Positions 50,350 through 58,520 of a stretch of DNA of 64,000 nt are shown here, piece after piece. The stretch is taken from NCBI GenBank assembly GCA_022340305.1, contig JAJDOF010000102.1:1-64000 (forward strand), read 5' to 3'. The DNA is from Gammaproteobacteria bacterium. GTDB lineage: Bacteria > Pseudomonadota > Gammaproteobacteria > GCA-001735895. Numbering within the stretch: the stretch's first letter is position 1; each line of letters begins with the position of its first letter. A program made the position numbers and the translations under genes. The notes under the pieces were generated by a model. It searched no databases. It was not told the origin of the DNA and saw only the letters and a program-made list of their open reading frames with translations.

Positions 50350-51969
50350 ATGAAGAAAGTTTCCATCGCCAACTATTCAGAGCTGAAGCCGCTTGATCCA
50401 ACTTATGCACTGCTGGCGGGCGTAGACCTGGTCGTGGTGCGCTGGAAGGATGAGGAAGGTGTTTCAGTGCTGTACGGGCGCTGCGCCCATCGCGGCGCAC
50501 TGATGGCGGACGGTCATATCCGTGGCAATAATTTAATCTGCGGCCTGCATAACTGGGACTACAACTATAAATCCGGGATCAGCGCCTACAATAATTCCGA
50601 GCGCCTGGATCGTTTCGAATGCTGGCTGGTGGGCGACCAGGTACTGGTCGACGAGGATGAAATCAGGGCCTGGGAAAAAGCACATCCACAACCCTACAAT
50701 CGCGATGCCTACCAGGGTCTGTACAAGGATATTCACGGCGCTGCTGAGGAACCACACACCCAGTATATCCAGCATCTGGCCGAGCATGGCCTGTCCAAAG
50801 TCGGCCATCATGGGCGTGTTAGCGCAATGGGTGTGTCGCGTGACGAGTTACCCAGGTGGGAGAAAATCCAGTTATTGACCGCTCAGTTGCATAAGCTGCC
50901 GGCACTCGATGAAGACCCGGTCCGCAGCGAGGTGATTATCGGGCCAAACGCCAGAAAGCCCCTGCAACTGGATCGACCTCTGTTTGTCTCTGACATGAGC
51001 TTCGGTGCGCTCTCGGAGGAAGCCAAGATCGCGCTAGCCCGAGGGGCTGAACTTGCTGGCACTGGAATTTGCTCGGGAGAAGGCGGCATGCTAGGCGATG
51101 AACAATCAGCTAATAGCCGCTATCTCTATGAACTCGCCTCGGCACGTTTCGGTTATTCGATGGACAAGGTACAACGCTGCCAGGCCTTTCACTTCAAGTG
51201 CGGTCAGGGCGCCAAAACCGGCACCGGAGGCCACTTGCCCGGTAACAAGGTACAGGGCAGGATAGCCGAGGTGCGTGGGCTGAAGCCCGGTGAAGCAGCA
51301 ATTTCACCCGCACGTTTCCCGGATTGGGACAACCTCGATGACTATCGCCGTTTTGCCGCTGAAGTACGCGAGGCAACGGACGGTATTCCCATCGGTGTGA
51401 AACTGTCGGCACAACACATCGAACGCGATATCGAAGCGGCGTTGCAGATCGGTGTCGATTACATCATTCTGGATGGGCGCGGTGGGGGCACCGGGGCGGC
51501 ACCCTTGATATTTCGCGACAATATCTCGGTGCCAACGATCCCGGCACTGGCGCGCGCTCGGCGCTATCTCGATAAAAAAGGTCGCGATGATGTGAGCCTG
51601 GTTATTACCGGTGGCCTGCGCCTGCCGGCCGACTTCATCAAGGCACTGGCGCTTGGCGCCGATGCGATCGCCATTTCCAACTCCGCGCTGCAGTCCATCG
51701 GCTGTCTCGGCATGCGCGCCTGCCACACCAACAATTGCCCAGTCGGTATTGCCACGCAGAAACCGGAACTACGGGCCCGGCTAAAGATCGACCAGGGCGC
51801 CGAGCAACTCAACAACTTCCTGCGCGCGTCGACCGAGCTGATGCAGGTGATGGCGCGCGCCTGTGGTCACGACCATCTGGGCAAGTTCTGTATCGACGAT
51901 TTAACTACCTGGGACCGTGAAATGGCGTACCTCACCGGTATCGAATACGGCGGGGTCGCACTGGACTGA
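50350..51969 (+). CDS. Rieske ferredoxin-glutamate synthase-like fusion
   Basis: The real start is ATG 50350 (539 residues); the track's 86-residue leader is non-conserved. Residues ~20-100 are a Rieske domain with RCAHRGALMADGHIRGNNLICGLHNWDYNY (CxH...CxxH, a 2Fe-2S site). Residues ~180-530 are the FMN/GltB central domain: FVSDMSFGALSEEAKIALARGAELAGTGICSGEGGM, GAKTGTGGHLPGNKV, GVKLSAQHIERDIEAAL, DGRGGGTGAAPLIF and the [3Fe-4S] motif GCLGMRACHTNNCPVGIAT. The glutaminase half of true glutamate synthase is missing and is replaced by the Rieske domain. Diverges from the amidoligase operon. Probably an FMN/FeS oxidoreductase acting on a glutamyl compound. Confidence 0.9.
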   Translation: MKKVSIANYSELKPLDPTYALLAGVDLVVVRWKDEEGVSVLYGRCAHRGALMADGHIRGNNLICGLHNWDYNYKSGISAYNNSERLDRFECWLVGDQVLVDEDEIRAWEKAHPQPYNRDAYQGLYKDIHGAAEEPHTQYIQHLAEHGLSKVGHHGRVSAMGVSRDELPRWEKIQLLTAQLHKLPALDEDPVRSEVIIGPNARKPLQLDRPLFVSDMSFGALSEEAKIALARGAELAGTGICSGEGGMLGDEQSANSRYLYELASARFGYSMDKVQRCQAFHFKCGQGAKTGTGGHLPGNKVQGRIAEVRGLKPGEAAISPARFPDWDNLDDYRRFAAEVREATDGIPIGVKLSAQHIERDIEAALQIGVDYIILDGRGGGTGAAPLIFRDNISVPTIPALARARRYLDKKGRDDVSLVITGGLRLPADFIKALALGADAIAISNSALQSIGCLGMRACHTNNCPVGIATQKPELRARLKIDQGAEQLNNFLRASTELMQVMARACGHDHLGKFCIDDLTTWDREMAYLTGIEYGGVALD

Positions 51970-52341
51970 TCTAGAGGCGGCCTTACGCGGGTTGCCTGGC
52001 GGGCACCCTATTGTGAATCCAGGCCCCCAGGCGCAGGGTTGAAAATTCCCCGTTCATCTGTTCGGCCTCGTTGAATTACCTATTTACTATTGAATTCCCT
52101 GTTGACTCAAGTAGTATTTCCCGACAATCAATGCGGTAAGTGCTTGCTCAACCTACGCTAGAATCCACTTCAGGTATATCCTGCAACCCGGGTGAGGCGT
52201 GCCCTGATATCAGCCAGTAAGTGTATCGCCAGGTAACCTGCGGCATTTTCGCGGTTCCCCGGCATGGATGATCCAAAGGCATTTATTTCGCGTACAAATG
52301 ATATAACCTATATAACTATAAACAATATAACGAGGCATCTA
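51970..52341. other. Intergenic region, 372 bp
   Basis: Gene-free apart from short unsupported frames. The 3' part is AT-rich (ATATAACCTATATAACTATA at 52302-52321), a plausible -10/discriminator for the next gene, which has GAGG upstream of its ATG. TTGACT at ~52092 could be a -35 but lacks a matching -10. No repeat or RNA gene recognised. Confidence 0.4.
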
Positions 52342-52815
52342 ATGAAAAACGTCATTGCGACCGGGCTGGTTTCGCTTGCCCTGTTACTTACCCCTCAGCA
52401 TGAGGCCATGGCCGTAGAACCATTGTCTGCCATTGAACTCGCCTCGCACTGCAAACACCTGGGCGCATCGCCCGAAGGTGTCGATGGCATCTTCTGCATC
52501 CGCTATATACAGGGGTTTATCGATGGCGCAATCGCAACCGATGAGCGCGTCACCCTGAACGTCGCCGAGGAATACCACAAGGAAGAAACCTTCAGCGAAC
52601 GCGCGACACGCATTCGGCTGGGTCAGCGCCTGGCAAGCTACGGGGGTTCCTATTTTGCCGAATTCTGCCTTGGTGAGCCCTCACCCCTGGCCGAGGTTGT
52701 CGCCAAGGTCGCCTCCAGTCTGGAACAAAACCCGCCGAAATCCGACACGTTGCTGGCGCGTAATGTGGTCTACAAAACACTGCGTGAACAGTATCCCTGT
52801 GCCAGGGAAGACTGA
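52342..52815 (+). CDS. Exported Rap1a/Tai-like protein
   Basis: From ATG 52342 (GAGG upstream; the track's 52264 start lies in the AT-rich region) the product is 157 residues. A signal peptide (VIATGLVSLALLLTPQHEAMA) leads to a mature part with LASHCKHLGASPEGVDGIFCIRYIQGFIDGAIATDERV and FAEFCLGEPSPLAEVVAKVASSLEQNP..SDTLLARNVVYKTLREQYPC. Four cysteines in this 'C...C.YI.G..DG' spacing match the Rap1a/Tai immunity-protein fold, a small helical protein. Widespread versions far from type VI secretion loci have unknown roles. It precedes the Mrp operon by 37 bp. Confidence 0.8.
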   Translation: MKNVIATGLVSLALLLTPQHEAMAVEPLSAIELASHCKHLGASPEGVDGIFCIRYIQGFIDGAIATDERVTLNVAEEYHKEETFSERATRIRLGQRLASYGGSYFAEFCLGEPSPLAEVVAKVASSLEQNPPKSDTLLARNVVYKTLREQYPCARED

Positions 52816-52852
52816 TTTTGATTGCTAATCATCACAGCCAGGCGCTCGCGGC

Positions 52853-53353
52853 ATGAAGCCGGATCGTTTCCATTCCCCGCATGCACGCATGGCGACGCTA
52901 CTCGTAATGCTCGTCATCGCCTGGTTGCTCTGGTCAGGCCTGTTCAAGCCCCTGCTGCTGGGGCTGGGTCTGTTTTCCTGCACCCTGACTTTTTTACTGG
53001 TAAGGCGTATGGGTTATTTCGACAATGAGTTCTTCGCTCTGCGCTTCAGCATGAAACTACTGGGTTACTGGGCCTGGCTCGCGCGCGAAATATACCGCTC
53101 CAGCCTGCAGGTTGCGCGCGTGGTTCTCGACCCGTCGCTGCCGATCAGCCCGCGCACCATCGATATCAAGTCCACATCCGGGCACCTGGTAGATCAGGTC
53201 ATATTGGCGAACTCAATTACGCTGACTCCCGGCACCCTGGCGCTCGACCTGCACGAAGGCATCATCAAAGTGCATACACTCACCGAGGCTGGCGCCCACG
53301 ATCTGCTTTCCGGCGAGATGGACCGCCGCGTCGACGCATTGCGGGACGGCTAG
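52853..53353 (+). CDS. mrpE: Mrp-type Na+/H+ antiporter subunit E
   Basis: A 166-residue membrane protein with two to three N-terminal helices followed by a soluble domain. FSMKLLGYWAWLAREIYRSSLQVARVVLDPSLPISP and LVDQVILANSITLTPGTLALDL are highly characteristic of MrpE/MnhE. It opens the operon E-F-G-B-C-D-D'-D''. The ATG at 52853 lies within a region with weak SD signal, while mrpF begins 2 bp after its stop. Confidence 0.92.
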   Translation: MKPDRFHSPHARMATLLVMLVIAWLLWSGLFKPLLLGLGLFSCTLTFLLVRRMGYFDNEFFALRFSMKLLGYWAWLAREIYRSSLQVARVVLDPSLPISPRTIDIKSTSGHLVDQVILANSITLTPGTLALDLHEGIIKVHTLTEAGAHDLLSGEMDRRVDALRDG

Positions 53354-53354
53354 C

Positions 53355-53636
53355 GTGTATTACGCGGTCACTATTGCATTAATCATTACTATGGGACTAG
53401 CCCTGGCACGCGCCATCATCGGACCCAGCGTCTATGACCGGGTGCTGGCGATGAATATGTTCGGCACCAAGACGGTACTGCTGCTGTCGGTTATAGCGTT
53501 TATCCTCGGACGACCCGACTTCCTCGATCTCGCGCTCATTTATGCCCTGATTAATTTCATCGGGGTGCTGGCGGTACTCGAATTCTTCCAGGATCGTGCC
53601 GCTCGTCATCAGGAAGAAAACGAGGCAGAATCGTGA
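53355..53636 (+). CDS. mrpF: Mrp-type Na+/H+ antiporter subunit F
   Basis: A 93-residue three-helix protein starting at GTG 53355. LALARAIIGPSVYDRVLAMNMFGTKTVLLLSVIAFILGRPDFLDLALIYALINFIGVLAVLEFF is typical MrpF, with the 'R...GP...DRvla.n' motif. The C-terminus is acidic. mrpG starts four bases inside its end. Confidence 0.93.
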   Translation: MYYAVTIALIITMGLALARAIIGPSVYDRVLAMNMFGTKTVLLLSVIAFILGRPDFLDLALIYALINFIGVLAVLEFFQDRAARHQEENEAES

Positions 53637-53968
53637 GTCTGGCTTTCATCCTCGATATAGTGAGTTGGGGACTGCTGTCGGCGGGAGGTGCCTTCGTCTT
53701 TATCGGCGGGCTCGGGGCACTGCGCATGCCGGACCTGTACACTCGCATGCACGCCGCCAGCGTAACCGATACTATCGGTCCGGCGCTGATTATTGGCGGG
53801 ATCATTTTGCAGGCTGGACTCACCCTGGCCAGCGTCAAGCTCGTGGCTATTCTGCTGTTTCTGCTACTCACCGGACCCACGGCATCGAACGCGCTGGCGA
53901 GCGCCTCATTACTGGCGGGTAACCGTCCAGAATATGCCCAGGCACTGACTGAGGACGAAAGCCAGTGA
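53633..53968 (+). CDS. mrpG: Mrp-type Na+/H+ antiporter subunit G
   Basis: A 111-residue three-helix protein from GTG 53633. GGAFVFIGGLGALRMPDLYTRMHAASVTDTIGPALIIGGIIL has the invariant MrpG 'G..Gl.R.pD.ytR.HA.s..dT.g' motif. LFLLLTGPTASNALA near the end also fits ('l....t.P..s..la'). Overlaps mrpF and mrpB by four bases on either side. Confidence 0.94.
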   Translation: MSLAFILDIVSWGLLSAGGAFVFIGGLGALRMPDLYTRMHAASVTDTIGPALIIGGIILQAGLTLASVKLVAILLFLLLTGPTASNALASASLLAGNRPEYAQALTEDESQ

Positions 53969-54942
53969 CATTAATATTCAGTTTTTTCCTGCTGACCATG
54001 CTGGTCATCACGGCAATAGCGATCGTGCGCATACGCGATCTGTTTGCGGCTGTTATGTTGAGCGGTATTTTCAGTTTGTTGCTGGCCGCCAATTTTTTCC
54101 TGCTGGACGCGGCCGACGTCGCCCTGACCGAAGCGGCAGTCGGTGCAGGTATCTCGACCGTGCTGTTCCTCAGTGCCCTGGCCATGACAACCGACAAGGA
54201 GAAAGCGCCTTCCAGCAACCGCTTCATCGCGTTGATTGTCGTTACCACCACGATGCTCGCGATCATCTATGCCACCTTCGACAAGCCGGCTTTTGGTGAT
54301 CCAGACGCCCCCATCCATCAGCACATCGCCCCCTGGTACCTGGAGACCACGCGCGACGCGATCGATATTCCAAACGTCGTCACCGCGGTCCTGGGCAGCT
54401 TTCGTGGGTATGACACCCTGGGTGAAGTTTTCGTGGTGTTCACCGCCGGTATCGGTGTGCTGTTTCTGCTCAGCGCGCCGAGCGGCAAACCGCGACAAAA
54501 GACCGACATTCACAGTGAAGGATTGCGCCACTACCTGGTACCGCGCGTGGTTGGTCGACTGTTGGCCCCGTTCATCATCCTGTTTGCGCTTTACGTACAG
54601 TTTCACGGCGACTACGGTCCCGGTGGCGGCTTTCAGGCTGGCGCAATATTTGCGGCAGCGATCATTCTTTACGCCTTGCTGGAAGGAGAAAAGCGCGCCC
54701 TGGAAGCCATCCCCCAGAGCTGGCTTATCGGCATGATTGCCGGTGGCGCATTACTCTACAGCGCCGTTGGCCTGGCCGGCATCCTGCTTGGCGGCAACTT
54801 TCTCGACTACTCGGTTTTGTCGGATAATCCTGTGGCAGGTCAACATATTGGAATACTGCTGATTGAGGCCGGTGTCGGTATTACCGTGACTGGCGTGCTG
54901 CTCAGTATCTTTCACGCTTTCGCAGCACGAGACAAATTTTGA
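53965..54942 (+). CDS. mrpB: Mrp-type antiporter subunit B with fused MbhD/E-like N-terminus
   Basis: A 325-residue membrane protein. Residues 1-80 (VRIRDLFAAVMLSGIFSLLLAANFFLLDAADVALTEAAVGAGISTVLFLSALAMT) match the DUF4040/MbhD part that is the C-terminus of MrpA in the classical complex. Residues ~120-175 resemble MbhE (VVTAVLGSFRGYDTLGEVFVVFTAGIGVLFLL). Residues ~190-325 are MnhB proper (RLLAPFIILFALYVQFHGDYGPGGGFQAGAIFAAAIILYALLEG). It therefore supplies what in Bacillus is the C-terminal half of MrpA plus MrpB. The fusion is known from other Mrp group members. Confidence 0.9.
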   Translation: MTLIFSFFLLTMLVITAIAIVRIRDLFAAVMLSGIFSLLLAANFFLLDAADVALTEAAVGAGISTVLFLSALAMTTDKEKAPSSNRFIALIVVTTTMLAIIYATFDKPAFGDPDAPIHQHIAPWYLETTRDAIDIPNVVTAVLGSFRGYDTLGEVFVVFTAGIGVLFLLSAPSGKPRQKTDIHSEGLRHYLVPRVVGRLLAPFIILFALYVQFHGDYGPGGGFQAGAIFAAAIILYALLEGEKRALEAIPQSWLIGMIAGGALLYSAVGLAGILLGGNFLDYSVLSDNPVAGQHIGILLIEAGVGITVTGVLLSIFHAFAARDKF

Positions 54943-55298
54943 TGGCGTTGCTCGAGCTCTATCATTACTGGGTCTTCGCGGCATTACTGATGATCGGTTT
55001 CTATGCCGTCATCGCCAAGCTTAACCTGATCAAGAAACTCATCGGCCTGTCGCTGTTTCAGGCTGCAGTGTTCCTGCTCTATATCTCCATGGGCAAGGTC
55101 GAAGGCGGCACCGCGCCCATTTTTACAGACAGCGCAACCGAGCCGCTCTACTCAAACCCGCTGCCCCAGGTTTTAATCCTTACCGCGATCGTGGTCGGTA
55201 TATCAACATTGGCACTCGGCCTCGGTATCGTCGTGCGCATCAAGGAGGAATACGGCACCATCGAGGAAAATGAAATCCAGGAGATCGATCGGCAGTGA
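54942..55298 (+). CDS. mrpC: Mrp-type Na+/H+ antiporter subunit C (NuoK-like)
   Basis: The ATG at 54942 shares its A with the mrpB stop (TGATG); the track lists TTG 54939. A 118-residue three-helix NuoK-like protein: YHYWVFAALLMIGFYAVIAKLNLIKKLIGLSLFQAAVFLLYISMGKVEGGTAPI, LPQVLILTAIVVGISTLALGLGIVVRI. The Lys/Glu pattern is that of MrpC. mrpD starts within its final codons. Confidence 0.94.
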   Translation: MALLELYHYWVFAALLMIGFYAVIAKLNLIKKLIGLSLFQAAVFLLYISMGKVEGGTAPIFTDSATEPLYSNPLPQVLILTAIVVGISTLALGLGIVVRIKEEYGTIEENEIQEIDRQ

Positions 55299-56785
55299 GT
55301 GCGCTGCAGGCACATTTACCGGCACTACAGGTTATCGTGCCGATGTTAACCGCGCCTCTGGTGATCCTGGTGAAGGAGCGCCGCCTGTGCTGGGCAGCAA
55401 CTTTGCTTGCGAGCTTCTGCGCACTGGCAATCGCGGTCTCGCTGTGCATCGACGTGCTGCACGGCGACTATATCCGTTACCTGATGGGATCATGGCCTGC
55501 GCCATGGGGCATCGAACTCAGGGTCGATGCCTTTAGCGCGCTGCTGTTACTGATCGTAAATGGCGCCTCCAGCCTCGCGCTGGTCGGCGCAACCGCTAGC
55601 CTCGATCGTGATATCGAAAGCTCGCGACAACCTCTGTTCTATGCCGCATGGTTACTCGCACTGGCCGGTCTCAACGGCATCCTGGTGACAGCCGATGCTT
55701 TCAATATCTTCGTTTTCATGGAAATCTCGGCACTCGCCAGTTACGTTCTGATTTCAGCCGGGCCGAACCGGCGCGCACTGCCAGCCGTGTTCAAGTATCT
55801 GATCATGGGGACCATCGGGGCAACCTTCTATCTGATCGGCGTCGGCCTCATCTACCTGATGACAGGAACCCTTAACATCGCTGACATGGAACTCAGGATT
55901 CACGAGGTTGCAGACCAGAGGCCGATTCTCGTCGCCGCCGGGTTCATCACGGTTGGGCTGGCGTTGAAAGCTGCGGTATTTCCGTTACACGTCTGGCTGC
56001 CGAATGCCTACACCTACGCACCGAACATGGTAACGGTCTTCCTCGCCGCCTGCGCTACCAAGGTATCGCTCTACATCCTGTTGCGCATTGATTTTTTTGT
56101 ATTCCAGCAAAACCTCAGCGGGCATGATTTTCAGTTCTCCTATTTCCTCATGCCACTGTCGCTGCTGGCCATACTGGTCGCATCTACCGTGGCGATGTTC
56201 GAACCGAACCTGAAACGCCTGCTGGCCTGGTCATCGGTCGCCCAGATCGGCTACATCACGCTCGGCGCCAGCCTCGTCAGCGTGGCGGGCATCACCGCCA
56301 GCCTGCTGCACATGTTCAACCACGCATTAGCCAAGGGTGCCCTGTTCCTGGTACTGGCCTGCCTCGGCATGAGTCTGCGCCACCTGCGTATCGAAAACAT
56401 CGCCGGCATTGCAAAGCAGATGCCGTGGACCATGGCGGCCTTCGTGCTTGCCGGACTCAGCTTGATCGGTGTCCCGGGAACCGCCGGATTTATCAGCAAG
56501 TGGTACCTGATAACGGCTGCGCTTGACTCTGGCCCCTGGGGAACGGCACTGATTGCCATCATCATCATCAGTTCGCTGATGGCGGTAGTTTATATCTGGC
56601 GGATTGTGGAAACCGCTTATTTCCAGCCTGCCGCCGAACAAGCGGTTGTCAGCGAAGCACCTTTGCTGCTGTTGCTGGCGACCTGGACCGCGGTTGCGCT
56701 CAACTTCTATTTCGGTTTATCCGCAGGCTTGCCGGTGGAACTTGCCGATAGCGCGGCGCGGCTCCTGATGGGGCACATGCGTTGA
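55295..56785 (+). CDS. mrpD: Mrp-type Na+/H+ antiporter subunit D (NuoN/M-like)
   Basis: A 496-residue proton-channel subunit from GTG 55295 with about 14 helices. The transport residues of this family are present: NIFVFMEISALASYVLI (conserved Glu in helix 5), GLALKAAVFPLHVWLPNAY (Lys plus His in helix 7), ATKVSLYILLR (Lys) and RLLAWSSVAQIGY. It forms one of three proton-pathway subunits in this operon. It overlaps both neighbours by four bases. Confidence 0.95.
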   Translation: MSALQAHLPALQVIVPMLTAPLVILVKERRLCWAATLLASFCALAIAVSLCIDVLHGDYIRYLMGSWPAPWGIELRVDAFSALLLLIVNGASSLALVGATASLDRDIESSRQPLFYAAWLLALAGLNGILVTADAFNIFVFMEISALASYVLISAGPNRRALPAVFKYLIMGTIGATFYLIGVGLIYLMTGTLNIADMELRIHEVADQRPILVAAGFITVGLALKAAVFPLHVWLPNAYTYAPNMVTVFLAACATKVSLYILLRIDFFVFQQNLSGHDFQFSYFLMPLSLLAILVASTVAMFEPNLKRLLAWSSVAQIGYITLGASLVSVAGITASLLHMFNHALAKGALFLVLACLGMSLRHLRIENIAGIAKQMPWTMAAFVLAGLSLIGVPGTAGFISKWYLITAALDSGPWGTALIAIIIISSLMAVVYIWRIVETAYFQPAAEQAVVSEAPLLLLLATWTAVALNFYFGLSAGLPVELADSAARLLMGHMR

Positions 56786-58254
56786 GTCCCGAGATGACCA
56801 TTCTGGCGAGCCTGGCGATACCGCTGGCGGGTGCGCTTGCCATCCTGCTGGCATCGCGTGTCAGTGACAACCTGCGCGAAACCATGACGCTCGTTACCGC
56901 CCTCGCCCTCGCCTGGAATGTGTGGAGTTTGCTGCCAGCCATCATGGCCGGAGAACGACCACAGGTAACCCTTTTCGAAGTCATACCCGGAATAGACATC
57001 GGCTTTGCAATCGAGCCACTGGGCATGCTGTTTGCCGCATTGGCCTCCGGCCTGTGGATCGTCAATTCCATTTATTCGATCGGTTATATGCGCGGCAACA
57101 AGGAAAAGAAGCAAACACGTTTTTACGTGTTTTTCGCGTTTTCGCTGGCGGCGACAATCGGTATAGCGTTCGCCGCCAACCTGTTCACGCTATTCCTGTT
57201 TTACGAGGCTTTGACGCTACTCACCTACCCGCTGGTCTCCCACAAGGGTGATGAGAAGACCCTGCGTTCGGCGCGCGTGTATCTCGGTATCCTGCTGACC
57301 ACGTCAATCGGACTGCTGCTCCCCGCCATAATCTGGACCTACGTGGTCGCCGGCAACGGTAACTTCACGCCCGGCGGCATCCTCGCCGGACACGTAGAAG
57401 GACCCGCACTCGGATTGTTGCTGGGACTGTTTGTGTTCGGTATCGGTAAAGCCGCCGTCATGCCGGTACATCGCTGGCTACCCGCGGCGATGGTTGCTCC
57501 GACACCGGTCAGTGCGCTGCTGCATGCCGTCGCGGTTGTCAAGGCAGGGGTTTTCAGCGTCACCAAAGTCATCGTTTACATATTTGGCATCGAACACCTG
57601 TTTTCCACGCCGAGCAGTGGCTGGCTACTGTATGCCGCTGCCTTCACCATCATCGTCGCGAGCCTGGTGGCGCTGCGCCAGCAAAATCTGAAACGACTGC
57701 TCGCCTATTCGACGGTGGCCCAGCTTTCCTATGTAATCATGGCCGCGGCGATATTGAAGCCGCTGGCTGAAATCGGTGCATCGATACACATGGTTGCCCA
57801 TGCTTTCGGCAAGATTACCCTGTTCTTCGCCGCGGGCGCCATTTATACCGCATCGAAAAAGACCGAAATCGGTCAACTGTCCGGAATCGGGCGGCGTATG
57901 CCGTGGACCATGACGGCCTTTACCATAGGCGCACTCAGCATGATCGGCGTACCGCCAACGGGGGGCTTTGTCTCCAAGTGGTTTATCCTCGCCGGTGCCT
58001 TCCAGGCAGACAACTACGTCGCAATTTTTACCATCATTACCAGCACCGTGCTGAACGCTGCTTATTTTCTGCCGATCGTGTTCATCGCCTGGTTTGGTCG
58101 TGAAACCGAAGGTGCCGGCGCGCATCATGGTGAAGCACCACTCCCGATCATCATTGCGCTGACCACCACTGCCGCGCTCACCATCCTGTTCTTCCTGTTC
58201 AATGGACCAGTGATCGCGCTCGAAGCACAAATTTTCGGAGGGCCATCGTCGTGA
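56782..58254 (+). CDS. Mrp operon second NuoL/M/N-like subunit (D')
   Basis: A 490-residue antiporter-like subunit. TTG 56782 overlaps the mrpD stop (TTGA); ATG 56794 is an alternative. TLFLFYEALTLLTYPLVSHKG keeps the helix-5 Glu, GIGKAAVMPVHRWLPAAMVAPTPVSALLHAVAVVKAG the Lys/His and PTPVSALLHA loop of NuoL/M, and RLLAYSTVAQLSY the Lys-equivalent region. The 'VSALLHAVAVVKAG' is closer to NuoM/MnhA than to mrpD. This kind of extra MrpD-like protein replaces part of MrpA in many gamma- and alphaproteobacterial Mrp clusters. Confidence 0.92.
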   Translation: MSPEMTILASLAIPLAGALAILLASRVSDNLRETMTLVTALALAWNVWSLLPAIMAGERPQVTLFEVIPGIDIGFAIEPLGMLFAALASGLWIVNSIYSIGYMRGNKEKKQTRFYVFFAFSLAATIGIAFAANLFTLFLFYEALTLLTYPLVSHKGDEKTLRSARVYLGILLTTSIGLLLPAIIWTYVVAGNGNFTPGGILAGHVEGPALGLLLGLFVFGIGKAAVMPVHRWLPAAMVAPTPVSALLHAVAVVKAGVFSVTKVIVYIFGIEHLFSTPSSGWLLYAAAFTIIVASLVALRQQNLKRLLAYSTVAQLSYVIMAAAILKPLAEIGASIHMVAHAFGKITLFFAAGAIYTASKKTEIGQLSGIGRRMPWTMTAFTIGALSMIGVPPTGGFVSKWFILAGAFQADNYVAIFTIITSTVLNAAYFLPIVFIAWFGRETEGAGAHHGEAPLPIIIALTTTAALTILFFLFNGPVIALEAQIFGGPSS

Positions 58255-58520
58255 GCCAGCATCCTGACGATGATACCTGGTTGGTGCGCCCGGCGACGAT
58301 ACGACTGTTGTGGCGAATCCTCTGGATAGTGCTGGCGCTGACCGTGGCCGCGCATTTCGTGATCAAGGTGAAAGGCTACTTTGTCATCGACGCCTGGTAC
58401 GGTTTCGGTGCCGCTTTTGGCTTCCTGGCCTGCCTGTTGATGGTGTTGATCGCCAAGGGTCTCGGTTTTTTTCTGAAGCGCGACGAGAACTATTACCGGG
58501 GAGATCAGGAAGATGATTGA
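58251..58520 (+). CDS. Small two-helix membrane protein of the Mrp operon
   Basis: An 89-residue protein from GTG 58251 overlapping the previous stop by four bases. Two hydrophobic segments (LWRILWIVLALTVAAHFVI and FGAAFGFLACLLMVLIAKGL) are joined by KVKGYFVIDAWYGFGA, and the tail is KRDENYYRGDQEDD, charged. It resembles small proteins placed in the same position in other Mrp/Mbh-like clusters. An accessory or assembly subunit is likely; no named family. Confidence 0.82.
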   Translation: MSQHPDDDTWLVRPATIRLLWRILWIVLALTVAAHFVIKVKGYFVIDAWYGFGAAFGFLACLLMVLIAKGLGFFLKRDENYYRGDQEDD

